Assembly: GCA_003484235.1 (NCBI GenBank)
Contig: DNDP01000222.1
Coordinates: 5,085-14,734, forward strand
Direction: 5' to 3'
Source: Verrucomicrobiales bacterium
GTDB lineage: Bacteria; Verrucomicrobiota; Verrucomicrobiia; Limisphaerales; RI-55
DNA: 9,650 nt
Shown here: positions 1-6,257 of the stretch, one piece after another
How positions within the stretch are numbered: the first letter of the stretch is position 1
Layout: each line of letters opens with the position of its first letter
Notes under the pieces: model-generated
The model's input: only the letters and a program-made list of their open reading frames with translations
Told to the model about the DNA's origin: nothing
The model's database searches: none
Position numbers and translations under genes: made by a program

Positions 1-479
1 GTCAGATCGATGCGTTCGGGTTGACCGCGGTCCGTCAGCGTCGGGGAAAACGTGGTGGGTGCGGAGCTGATGTTCAGCGGCTGTCCGTCGAGCGTGACCG
101 TGACGCGGCCATATCCGCTCGGAGGGCTCTTGAGCACGACGACACCCGGCGCATCGTTGACTCCCGGTTCAGGGCTCTCGCAGGGAATCTGGACCACATA
201 GCTGAACTGGTCGTTGATGTTCGTCAGCGTCGTCGAGACCGTCCAGGGCGCGCCGCCACCGGCCGGTTCGATCCGCCAGGTGAGGGTTCCCGTGGTGAGC
301 CGGACGGTGTTGCCGCCGGTGACGGTAAGGACCTTGCCGTACCAGACCAGACTCGGTTCGGGAATGCCGGCCGTGCCGCTGACGAGACCCAGCACGAGGG
401 CCGCGTATGCCAGCGCCGCTCGTGCGACGCCGGCCGCGCAGTGCCGTCGATCCCGGTGAAGTGAATGGGCGAAGTTCAT
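1..479 (-). CDS. Secreted protein of unknown function, N-terminal part (3' end beyond window)
   Basis: An open frame runs from an ATG at 479-477 to the window edge, giving 159 codons with no stop. Residues 1-38 look like a Sec signal peptide: a basic start (HRDRRH), a hydrophobic core at about 17-34 (AALAYAALVLGLVSG) and a small-residue cleavage region near SGTAG|IPEP. The exported part seen so far is rich in Thr, Val, Gly and Pro with alternating hydrophobic residues (for example VWYGKVLTVTGG, LTNINDQFSYVVQIPCE), which suggests beta-sandwich structure. I do not recognise the family and assign no function. No clear Shine-Dalgarno precedes the ATG. The frame stays open upstream to a GTG at 593, but that extension looks non-coding and would put 38 residues before the signal peptide, so the ATG is preferred. 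The gene lies 249 bases downstream of the sigma factor on the same strand and has its own ECF-like promoter candidate at 602-629. Confidence 0.8.
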   Translation of the reverse strand, partial: MNFAHSLHRDRRHCAAGVARAALAYAALVLGLVSGTAGIPEPSLVWYGKVLTVTGGNTVRLTTGTLTWRIEPAGGGAPWTVSTTLTNINDQFSYVVQIPCESPEPGVNDAPGVVVLKSPPSGYGRVTVTLDGQPLNISSAPTTFSPTLTDRGQPERIDL

Positions 480-728
480 CTTGTTGAGCGTTTGAGCTGC
501 CTTTGGTGGAATCCCGGCACCGGGGCACTGACACTTGCCGCCTTCTTCAAGCCTTGCGGCAGGGCATGAACTGCTGCCGGCCGATTCTTCCACCGTTCAC
601 CAATGCGGAATCACACGGAGGAAGGGACAAAGAATTTTTCCAGCCGAAGTGGGGGGCTTCGTCCTTGAACTGACCTGCCTGGGAACGGGGCGAATGAGGG
701 CGTTGCGCCGATCACGTTGAGGCGGACC
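480..728. other. Spacer between sigma factor and secreted protein gene
   Basis: These 249 bases hold no gene I can support. Besides the promoter candidate at 602-629 there are three short inverted repeats: CCCGG-CA-CCGGG at 513-524, TGCCGC/GCGGCA with a 14-base loop at 536-561, and CGAAG/CTTCG around a G run at about 645-661. None is followed on the minus strand by a T run, so none is a convincing terminator for the sigma factor gene. Confidence 0.6.
602..629 (-). promoter_or_regulatory. Candidate ECF-type promoter for the secreted protein gene
   Basis: On the minus strand TGTCCC (629-624) and CGCATT (607-602) are separated by exactly 16 bases. The same two hexamers with the same spacing precede the kinase gene at 4349-4322, and the identity extends to TGTCCCTT and CGCATTGG. 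A run GAAAAATTCTT directly upstream of the -35 candidate is AT-rich like an UP element. The predicted start of transcription near 595 leaves a leader of about 115 bases before the ATG at 479. Assignment to the neighbouring ECF sigma factor is inference. Confidence 0.55.
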
Positions 729-1334
729 TCAGTATTCCTTGGGGCTGCCGGACGATTTGGGAGCGGTGCCGGGATTCGCGTTGGTGGACGTGATCGCGTG
801 ATAAAGCCAGGCGCGGGCGTGGGTCCAGTAGTACTTGGCGGTGCGCGGGGAGAGGTTGAGAGCGTGGGCGGCCTCTTCGTTGGTCATTCCCACGAAGTAA
901 CGCAGCTTGACGATCTGGGCCTCCAGGGGCCGTTCGGCGGCGAGCTGTTCGAGCGCCTCGTTTACCTGCAGCAACTGGTCGTCCGGACCCGGAGCCGCCA
1001 GATCCACCTCCTGTATGTCCAACCTCTGCTGGCCGCCACCATGACGCAGCGCGCGCTTCTGGCGGGCACGATCGATCAAGATCCGGCGCATCGCCTCCGC
1101 AGCTGCACCGAAGAAGTGGCTGCGATTCTGAAACCGGGCGCTTCCATCGCCGACCAAACGGAGCCACGCCTCGTGCACAAGCGCGGTCGGCTGCAGGGTG
1201 TGGCCGGCAGCTTCCCGCGCCATCCGGCTGGCGGCGAGTTTCCTCAGCTCCTCATACACGAGCGGCAAAAGCCTCTCGGCGGCGCCGGGTTCACCGGCCT
1301 CGATCGCTTCCAAAAGGCGTGTCGCGTCGTTCAT
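729..1334 (-). CDS. ECF-family RNA polymerase sigma factor (PF07638 / TIGR02999 type)
   Basis: The 201-residue product directs RNA polymerase to a dedicated promoter set. Residues about 20-95 are the sigma region 2 part, with family-typical wording: LLPLVYEELRKLAASRM, then HTLQPTALVHEAWLRLVG, FQNRSHFFGAAAEAMRRIL and IDRARQKRALRHGG. Residues about 127-176 form the region 4 helix-turn-helix (LEAQIVKLRYFVGMTNEEAAHALNLS, then PRTAKYYWTHARAWLYHAI), which reads the -35 element. Both regions fit the family, and the length is close to its usual 180-200 residues. The frame extends upstream to 1592, but that would overlap the kinase gene and add 86 Arg/Pro-rich residues unlike the family, so the ATG at 1334 is chosen. 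The gene follows the kinase gene by 136 bases on the same strand. The pairing of this sigma type with a TPR kinase is common in Planctomycetes and Verrucomicrobia. I see no anti-sigma factor next to it; the kinase may fill the regulatory role. Confidence 0.95.
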   Translation of the reverse strand: MNDATRLLEAIEAGEPGAAERLLPLVYEELRKLAASRMAREAAGHTLQPTALVHEAWLRLVGDGSARFQNRSHFFGAAAEAMRRILIDRARQKRALRHGGGQQRLDIQEVDLAAPGPDDQLLQVNEALEQLAAERPLEAQIVKLRYFVGMTNEEAAHALNLSPRTAKYYWTHARAWLYHAITSTNANPGTAPKSSGSPKEY

Positions 1335-1470
1335 GGTCGGTCTTCGTAAACTGCCGGCCCAAACGCTCGCCAGCCGGGACCTGCTTGTCAAAAACGGAAA
1401 CTTGGTCCGGACCGGCGTTCGAGAAGATGCCGGCCTCCTTCGGCGAGCAGATTTCCTTACAACGGCCCGT
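1335..1470. other. Spacer between kinase and sigma factor genes
   Basis: There are 136 bases with no gene. On the minus strand a perfect TTGACA lies at 1391-1386, but the position 17 bases on reads GAGCGT, which is not a -10 box. A 10-base palindrome GGTCCGGACC lies at 1404-1413. The TGTCCC-N16-CGCATT motif of the flanking genes is absent. I see no strong terminator, so the sigma gene may be read through from the kinase promoter. Confidence 0.5.
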
Positions 1471-4296
1471 CTATTGGGCGATCGCGGTGGCTGCTTCCCG
1501 GGTTTCGGGATGCTCCGCGCCAACGGTTGGCCGCAGATGCGCCAGCGCCGCGGCGAAAGCAAGGCGCGCCGGTTCCGTCTGGTCTTGTGCAATGTAGAGA
1601 CGACCGCGAATCAACTGGGCCCGTCCGACCCAACGGGACCATGCGCCGGGACCCGCAGCCTCCTGCTCCATCGCGATGGCACCGTCGGCGTCCGCAAGTG
1701 CACCGCCGAAATCGCCCGCGCGCAGACGGATATTTGCCCGGGGTATCAGCATGGCCGGCAGCGCCTCGTGGCTTACCTGGTTGGTCGTCGCAAGGCTCAC
1801 CGCACGGTCGGCCGCGGCCAGCGCGGCGGGGAGGTCCCCGCGGGCCAGCGCGAGCTGGGCCTGGTGGGACGCCATGGCGGCGAAGGCGATGTGACCCGGA
1901 GGCAGCTGCCGGTTCCAGCGCAGCTCCAACTCGGCCAGAGTCTGCGCGGCGAGATCGAGCCGGCCCTGTTCACGATAAACGGCGGTCCGCACGCTGAGCG
2001 ACTGGTTGATGACAATCTCGCTGCCGAGCTGCTGGGCGCGGGCGTAAGCCCGCTCGGCGTAGTCGGCCGCTTCGTCCAATCGGTGCAGGTCGGCCAGTTC
2101 CCGGGCGAGATTGTTCAGCAGCATCGGCGACACCTGCTCCTCGGTTCCGTCGGCGCTGCTGATGGCGATGGCGCGGCGAAAATGCCGTTCCGCTTCAAGC
2201 GGCCTTCCCAGGGCGTGAAGCACCAGGCCCCAGTTGTTGAGGAAGGTGCCCGCGCGTTCGGTGTTCTCCCGGCCCAGCGCCGTCAACCGGGCGAATGCCG
2301 CCGCAAACGCCAGATCCGCCTCCCGGTTGCGCCCGTCCATCCGATAGGCCTCAGCCACCTCGCCGGCCACGATCAACTGCAGCAGGGCCGATCCCTGTCC
2401 GGATGCGACGAGGATCCGCTGTCCCTCGAGCACATGTTCAAGTCCCCGGCTCGAATCGCCTCCTTCTCGTGCCACGCGGCCGGCGTGCAGCAGGCAGAAG
2501 ACGCGATGAATGGCGTACTGCGGTTCGTCCGGGAGTTCGGCCAATGCCTCGCGGACCAACGATTCGCCCCTTTGAAACTCGCCGCCCAGCGCCACGGCGC
2601 TGGCCAGGGCCGCCGCCGCCTTGGCCCGGATCGACGGTTCAGACAGGGGGCGCGAAAGCTCGTAAGCCTTGCCCAGCACTTCGCGCGCTTTCCCGTGCTG
2701 GTCCATGATTTCGTACTGGCGGCCGAGCGAGACAAGGATCTCCACCCGGTTTTCCACGGCATCGCTGGTCGAGGTGACCGAGAGCTGCTCCGCCTGCGCG
2801 AGCAGTTCGCCCACGGTGAACGGATTGCCGGACGGCGCGGCGTCGGAGAGCAGAAAGGTGTTGAGATCGTTCAGCGCCTCGGCCCGCGATAGCTGGCGCA
2901 GGGCGAAGTCGCGCTGTTTTTCGGCGGCCCGGGCCTCGTTGTCGGCCCGCACCGCGTGCCGGGTCGCCCGACGGGCCTGTGTGATGGTGCCCAACAGCCC
3001 GCCGGCCAGCGCCAGGAAGATCAGTGCCGCAAACGTGACGAAGCTCCGGTGTCGGCGCACAAACTTCGCCGCGCGGTATCCTCGACTGTCGGGACGGGCC
3101 AGCACCGGTTCGTTCTTCAAGAACCGGGCGACATCCATCGCCAGACCGTTGGCGGTCTCGTAGCGACGGGCCCGGTCCTTTTGCAGGCACTTCATCACGA
3201 TCCAATCGAGATCCCCGCGGATTGCATGGATCAACCTGGGCGGATCCGATTGCCTGAAGCGGGCCACGTCCGTCAGGTCTCCCTGATTCATCCTGCTCAG
3301 GCGGGTGGAAGGCCGGACTGGATCCCTTTCGCGGATTACCTGGCGCATGGCGTCGAGCCCGGCTTCCAGCAGTTCCTGCTGGTCGAATGGGGGCTGCCCG
3401 GTCAACAGCTCATAGAGGAGGACGCCCAGACTGTAGATGTCGCTGCGGGTGTCCACTTCGAGGCTGGTCATGACCGCCTGCTCGGGACTCATATAGGCGG
3501 GCGTGCCGATGAACTGTTCGAAGGCGGTGAACACCGTCTTGTTGGTCAAACGTCCCTGCGTGGCCTTGGCGATGCCGAAATCGATCACCTTGGGAATGCC
3601 GGGGGAGTCGGGATGGCTGATCGTCACCAGAATGTTGGAAGGCTTGAGATCGCGGTGGATGATGCCCTTCTGGTGGGCGTGCTGGACGGCGTGACAGACC
3701 TGTTCGAACAGGTGCAGCCGCTCCCGGGGATTCAGCCGGTTCTCATCGCAGAAACGGGTGATCTTCATCCCGCGCACCAGTTCCATGATGAAGAAAGGCC
3801 GGCCGGTTTCGGTGGTGCCGGCGTCGTAGACGCGCGCGATGCCTGGATGATCCATCAGCGCCAGCGCCTGTCGCTCCGCCTCGAATCGGGCGATGACGCT
3901 GCGGCTGTCCATGCCCGGTTTGATGATCTTCAATGCCACCCGACGGCGGACCGGCTCGACCTGTTCGGCCACATAGACGACTCCCCACCCGCCTTCGCCG
4001 AGCTTTTCCAGCAGCTTGTAGCGGCCAATTCGATCACCGGGCTTCTCGGCGATGAAATCGGGCGGCCCACCGGTCGGCGCCTCTCGGTGGCGTGCAATCC
4101 CGGCTGCGGTATCGACGGGCGAAGTGCCCTCCATGAAATTCCCCGCCACTTGGTGGGCCTCCAGGAGTGTTTCAATCCGGTGTTGCAGCCCGGCATCACC
4201 CCGGCATTCGGCCAGCAGAAATGCCGGACGTTCTCCGGCCGGAAGCTGCAGCGCGGCATTGAAAAGCTCTACTTCACGGTCGGAAGGATGGCTCAT
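1471..4296 (-). CDS. Transmembrane Ser/Thr protein kinase (PknB/Hanks type) with C-terminal TPR region
   Basis: The 941-residue protein has four parts. Residues 1-60 are the acidic helical leader common in these kinases (ELFNAALQLPAGERPAFLLAE, then IETLLEAHQ). Residues about 93-395 are a complete Hanks kinase domain: Gly loop GEGGWGVVY at 100-108, ATP Lys in VALK at 120-123, catalytic HRDLKPSN at 214-221 (Asp216), DFG at 239-241 and the SPE form of the APE motif at 270-272. No key residue is missing, so it should be active. One membrane helix lies at about 419-437 after a basic stretch (KFVRRHR), placing the kinase in the cytoplasm by the positive-inside rule. Residues about 510-940 are helical TPR repeats (for example LNNWGLVLHALGRPLEAERHF at about 686-706 and 724-757), ending in the kinesin-light-chain-like GAEHPETREA. 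The TPR part is therefore predicted to sit across the membrane and may sense a ligand or partner. The sigma gene follows downstream. No Shine-Dalgarno is evident at the ATG. Confidence 0.96.
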   Translation of the reverse strand: MSHPSDREVELFNAALQLPAGERPAFLLAECRGDAGLQHRIETLLEAHQVAGNFMEGTSPVDTAAGIARHREAPTGGPPDFIAEKPGDRIGRYKLLEKLGEGGWGVVYVAEQVEPVRRRVALKIIKPGMDSRSVIARFEAERQALALMDHPGIARVYDAGTTETGRPFFIMELVRGMKITRFCDENRLNPRERLHLFEQVCHAVQHAHQKGIIHRDLKPSNILVTISHPDSPGIPKVIDFGIAKATQGRLTNKTVFTAFEQFIGTPAYMSPEQAVMTSLEVDTRSDIYSLGVLLYELLTGQPPFDQQELLEAGLDAMRQVIRERDPVRPSTRLSRMNQGDLTDVARFRQSDPPRLIHAIRGDLDWIVMKCLQKDRARRYETANGLAMDVARFLKNEPVLARPDSRGYRAAKFVRRHRSFVTFAALIFLALAGGLLGTITQARRATRHAVRADNEARAAEKQRDFALRQLSRAEALNDLNTFLLSDAAPSGNPFTVGELLAQAEQLSVTSTSDAVENRVEILVSLGRQYEIMDQHGKAREVLGKAYELSRPLSEPSIRAKAAAALASAVALGGEFQRGESLVREALAELPDEPQYAIHRVFCLLHAGRVAREGGDSSRGLEHVLEGQRILVASGQGSALLQLIVAGEVAEAYRMDGRNREADLAFAAAFARLTALGRENTERAGTFLNNWGLVLHALGRPLEAERHFRRAIAISSADGTEEQVSPMLLNNLARELADLHRLDEAADYAERAYARAQQLGSEIVINQSLSVRTAVYREQGRLDLAAQTLAELELRWNRQLPPGHIAFAAMASHQAQLALARGDLPAALAAADRAVSLATTNQVSHEALPAMLIPRANIRLRAGDFGGALADADGAIAMEQEAAGPGAWSRWVGRAQLIRGRLYIAQDQTEPARLAFAAALAHLRPTVGAEHPETREAATAIAQ

Positions 4297-4321
4297 CGGT
4301 GCGAGGTATGGTCTTCAACCC

Positions 4322-4349
4322 AATGCGAAATACGAGTGGAAAAGGGACA
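4322..4349 (-). promoter_or_regulatory. Candidate ECF-type promoter for the kinase gene
   Basis: On the minus strand TGTCCC (4349-4344) and CGCATT (4327-4322) are separated by 16 bases, matching the copy before the secreted protein gene; the eight-base blocks TGTCCCTT and CGCATTGG are identical in both. Transcription would start near 4315, about 18-20 bases before the kinase ATG at 4296, a natural distance for a promoter with a short leader. Recognition by the ECF sigma factor at 729-1334 would make the circuit self-reinforcing if the sigma gene is co-transcribed with the kinase. That assignment is inference. Confidence 0.6.
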
Positions 4350-4420
4350 GGCCGGCCGGGAGTTCGCCGGCGGGAATGGACGTTTTGGCGGTGGTCGCGG
4401 CCGTCAAGACCCGAGCGGCA

Positions 4421-4432
4421 CACGTGCACGTG
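4421..4432. repeat. Perfect 12-base palindrome, possible operator
   Basis: CACGTGCACGTG reads the same on both strands. A related half, CATGTGCAC, occurs 51 bases downstream at 4472-4480. The palindrome sits between the two divergent genes and could bind a dimeric regulator, but a 12-base GC-rich palindrome may also arise by chance. Confidence 0.35.
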
Positions 4433-4439
4433 GAGGGAA

Positions 4440-4454
4440 AATCGTGAAACGATT
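4440..4454. repeat. Small inverted repeat AATCGT-GAA-ACGATT
   Basis: Six-base perfect arms flank a three-base loop. It lies eight bases after the 12-base palindrome in the divergent spacer. It is too short and lacks a following T run, so it is not a terminator; it could be part of an operator. Confidence 0.3.
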
Positions 4455-4539
4455 CGTGTCCGGCCTTGTCCCATGTGCACCCGCCGAAGCGTTGTGCGAT
4501 CTGACGGGCGTGGTCGGCGGCCGGGCACCGTAAATGTAA

Positions 4540-4561
4540 AAGTTTGGAATAAGTTTGAACT
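4540..4561. repeat. Tandem 11-base repeat in AT-rich stretch upstream of gspE
   Basis: AAGTTTGGAAT (4540-4550) is followed at once by AAGTTTGAACT (4551-4561), so AAGTTTG recurs after 11 bases, about one helical turn. The second unit is also part of an inverted repeat, AAGTT-TG-AACTT (4551-4562). The AT-rich run 4531-4565 stands out from the GC-rich surroundings and ends about 70 bases before the gspE ATG, a suitable place for a promoter or activator site. Confidence 0.4.
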
Positions 4562-4634
4562 TTTTCACCGGATCGGTTTTCAACCTCTGTTCCATCGAGC
4601 CGTGAGGACCGTTTGACTGACATATCCCTTTGCC

Positions 4635-6257
4635 ATGGAAGGAAGGACACAGGTTGACGAAGGCTTGCCGGAGGGGAGTGCGAAACTGAACGTTTCGCAG
4701 ACGCCTCCGTCATCTTCACAGGGACTGCGGAAGTCGGCGAACGGCCGGCCTCAGCCGGAATCGTTGGATCGCACGGGAATCCCTCCCGAAGTCATCAAAC
4801 TCCTTCCGTCCGAGTTCGTTCGTGCGAACCGGGTCTTGCCGCTGGGTACGCGAAACGGATCGCTGAGGATCGCCACCGCCCGGCCGGGCGAAGGCCGGAT
4901 CGTGGAAGACATCCGGCTGCTGACAGGTCTTGAGGTGGAGGAAGTCGTCTACCCTGAGCAGCAGATACTTGAGGGAATCTCAGAGTGTTACCGGGTGACC
5001 GTCGAGCAGGTGATCGAGAATCTGGGCTCGAACAAGGAAGGGAGCGCCGATGCCGGCAACCTCCATGACATCGAGGTCATGGCCAACGAGCCGACCGTGG
5101 TCAACCTCGTCAATGTCATCATTTCCACCGCGCTGCAGGAGCGGGCCAGCGACATCCACATCATCCCATTTGAGAAGGCCCTCCAGATCAAATACCGTGT
5201 GGACGGACTGCTGCAGGAGAAGCCGCCGCCGCCCAGGCAGCTGCATGCCGCGTTGATCTCCCGCATCAAGATCATGGCGGACATGAACATCGCCGAGCGC
5301 TTCATGCCTCAGGATGGGCACATCCAGATTCACAACCGCGGTGTCCGGGTGGACATCCGGGTGGGCACGATGCCGACCATCTACGGCGAGAGCATGGTCC
5401 TGCGCCTGTTGGAAAAGGGCAACCGCGTGCAGACCCCGCAGGAACTGGGTTTGGACGCCGAGCGGGCCAAAGTCCTTTCCCGGCTGGTGGACAAGCCACA
5501 CGGACTCTTTCTGGCCACCGGGCCCACCGGCAGCGGCAAGACCACCACCCTCTACTCGGTGCTCAGTGGAATCTACGCGCCCGAAAAGAAAATCCTGACC
5601 ATCGAGGACCCCGTCGAATACGAGCTGGCGGGAGTCGCCCAGATCCCGGTCCGACCCACCCGCGGATTTACCTTTGCGACGGGACTGCGGGCCATTTTGC
5701 GGCAGGATCCGGACGTCGTCATGGTGGGCGAGATCCGGGATTTTGAAACGGCCGAGATCGCCATCCGGGCGGCCCTCACCGGTCACCAGGTGTTCAGCAC
5801 GCTCCATACGAATGACAGTGCGGGTGCGATCACCCGTCTGCTGGACATGGGGGTCGAGGCGTTTCTGATCTCGTCGTCGCTGGAGGGGGTGCTTGCCCAG
5901 CGGCTGCTCCGGCGCATCTGCGAGAGCTGCCGGACTGAGTGGGAGATTCCTCCCGGCATGCTCGACAAGCTCACCGTGCTGGGTTCCCAGCATCTGGAAC
6001 GGACCTATTTTCACGGCGCCGGCTGCGAAGAGTGCCGGAGCATCGGCTACCGGGGCCGGATTGGAATCTTCGAACTGCTTGCCATTCGTAGCGAGCTCCG
6101 CGACCTGATCGTGCAGCGCCGGTCCAGTTCCGAGATCAAGGCGGCAGCCCATCGCAACATGAAGACGCTCCAGCAGGATGCCCTGGCCAAGGCCGCCGCC
6201 GGCATCACTTCCTTGGAGGAGGTCCTGCGGGTCGCCGCGGGAGATTCTGAAGAATGA
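4635..6257 (+). CDS. gspE: Type II secretion system assembly ATPase GspE
   Basis: This cytoplasmic ATPase powers pseudopilus assembly. The 540-residue protein has a low-complexity leader (1-44), a GspE/PilB N-terminal domain (about 45-130, LDRTGIPPEVIKLLPSEF), and the secretion ATPase domain (about 150-540). All signature elements are present: Walker A GPTGSGKT 296-303, Asp box TIEDPVEYE 322-330, Walker B ILRQDPDVVMVGEIRD 354-369 with Glu366, and His box STLHTNDSAGA 388-398. A four-cysteine zinc site, C429xxC432 and C464xxC467, is typical of GspE and many PilB proteins. PilB is the main alternative, but the gspFGHIJ genes directly downstream favour GspE. The ATG at 4635 is the first after an in-frame TGA at 4614. 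It has no upstream Shine-Dalgarno, while GGAAGGA lies just inside the gene, so the exact start is not certain. The TGA overlaps the gspF ATG by four bases. Confidence 0.96.
   Translation: MEGRTQVDEGLPEGSAKLNVSQTPPSSSQGLRKSANGRPQPESLDRTGIPPEVIKLLPSEFVRANRVLPLGTRNGSLRIATARPGEGRIVEDIRLLTGLEVEEVVYPEQQILEGISECYRVTVEQVIENLGSNKEGSADAGNLHDIEVMANEPTVVNLVNVIISTALQERASDIHIIPFEKALQIKYRVDGLLQEKPPPPRQLHAALISRIKIMADMNIAERFMPQDGHIQIHNRGVRVDIRVGTMPTIYGESMVLRLLEKGNRVQTPQELGLDAERAKVLSRLVDKPHGLFLATGPTGSGKTTTLYSVLSGIYAPEKKILTIEDPVEYELAGVAQIPVRPTRGFTFATGLRAILRQDPDVVMVGEIRDFETAEIAIRAALTGHQVFSTLHTNDSAGAITRLLDMGVEAFLISSSLEGVLAQRLLRRICESCRTEWEIPPGMLDKLTVLGSQHLERTYFHGAGCEECRSIGYRGRIGIFELLAIRSELRDLIVQRRSSSEIKAAAHRNMKTLQQDALAKAAAGITSLEEVLRVAAGDSEE

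Larger units (their letters stand above)
4297..4634. other. Divergent intergenic region between kinase and gspE
   Basis: These 338 bases separate the minus-strand kinase from the plus-strand secretion operon and must carry promoters for both, unless the operon is transcribed from elsewhere. No coding sequence is convincing here. Contents from left to right are the kinase promoter candidate (4322-4349), a 12-base palindrome (4421-4432), a small inverted repeat (4440-4454), and an AT-rich stretch with a tandem repeat (4531-4565). I could not identify a good sigma-70 type -35/-10 pair for gspE. Confidence 0.6.

Noticed and set aside
169..534. Minus-strand 121-codon open frame overlapping the secreted protein gene
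   Set aside because: It is frame-shifted relative to the signal-peptide frame, and its composition is Arg/Gly/His-rich. The frame from 479 has a clear signal peptide and stays open to the edge.
513..661. Short hairpins in the 480-728 spacer as rho-independent terminators
   Set aside because: Stems are only five or six pairs and none has a T run following on the minus strand.
1363..1391. TTGACA at 1391-1386 (minus) as a sigma-70 promoter for the sigma factor gene
   Set aside because: The hexamer is perfect, but at 17 bases spacing the -10 position reads GAGCGT, with no TATAAT-like box nearby.
1335..1592. N-terminal extension of the sigma factor to 287 residues
   Set aside because: It would overlap the kinase 3' end and add 86 Arg/Pro-rich residues not seen in this sigma family.
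4467..4496. Third TGTCCC, on the plus strand, as an ECF promoter for gspE
   Set aside because: After 16-17 bases it reads GCGTTG or CGTTGT, which only partly resembles CGCATT. The match is too weak to claim with two better copies available for comparison.
1198..4533. Two long plus-strand open frames (1198-2892 and 2956-4533) opposite the kinase gene
   Set aside because: They are antisense to a kinase with complete catalytic motifs. Their translations are Arg/Gly/Gln-rich with no recognisable domain, as expected from the complementary strand of GC-rich coding DNA.
4980..6152. Minus-strand open frame of 390 codons opposite gspE
   Set aside because: It is a shadow of gspE, whose Walker, Asp, His and cysteine motifs are all intact. 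The antisense product has an Asp/His/Gly-rich composition without domains.
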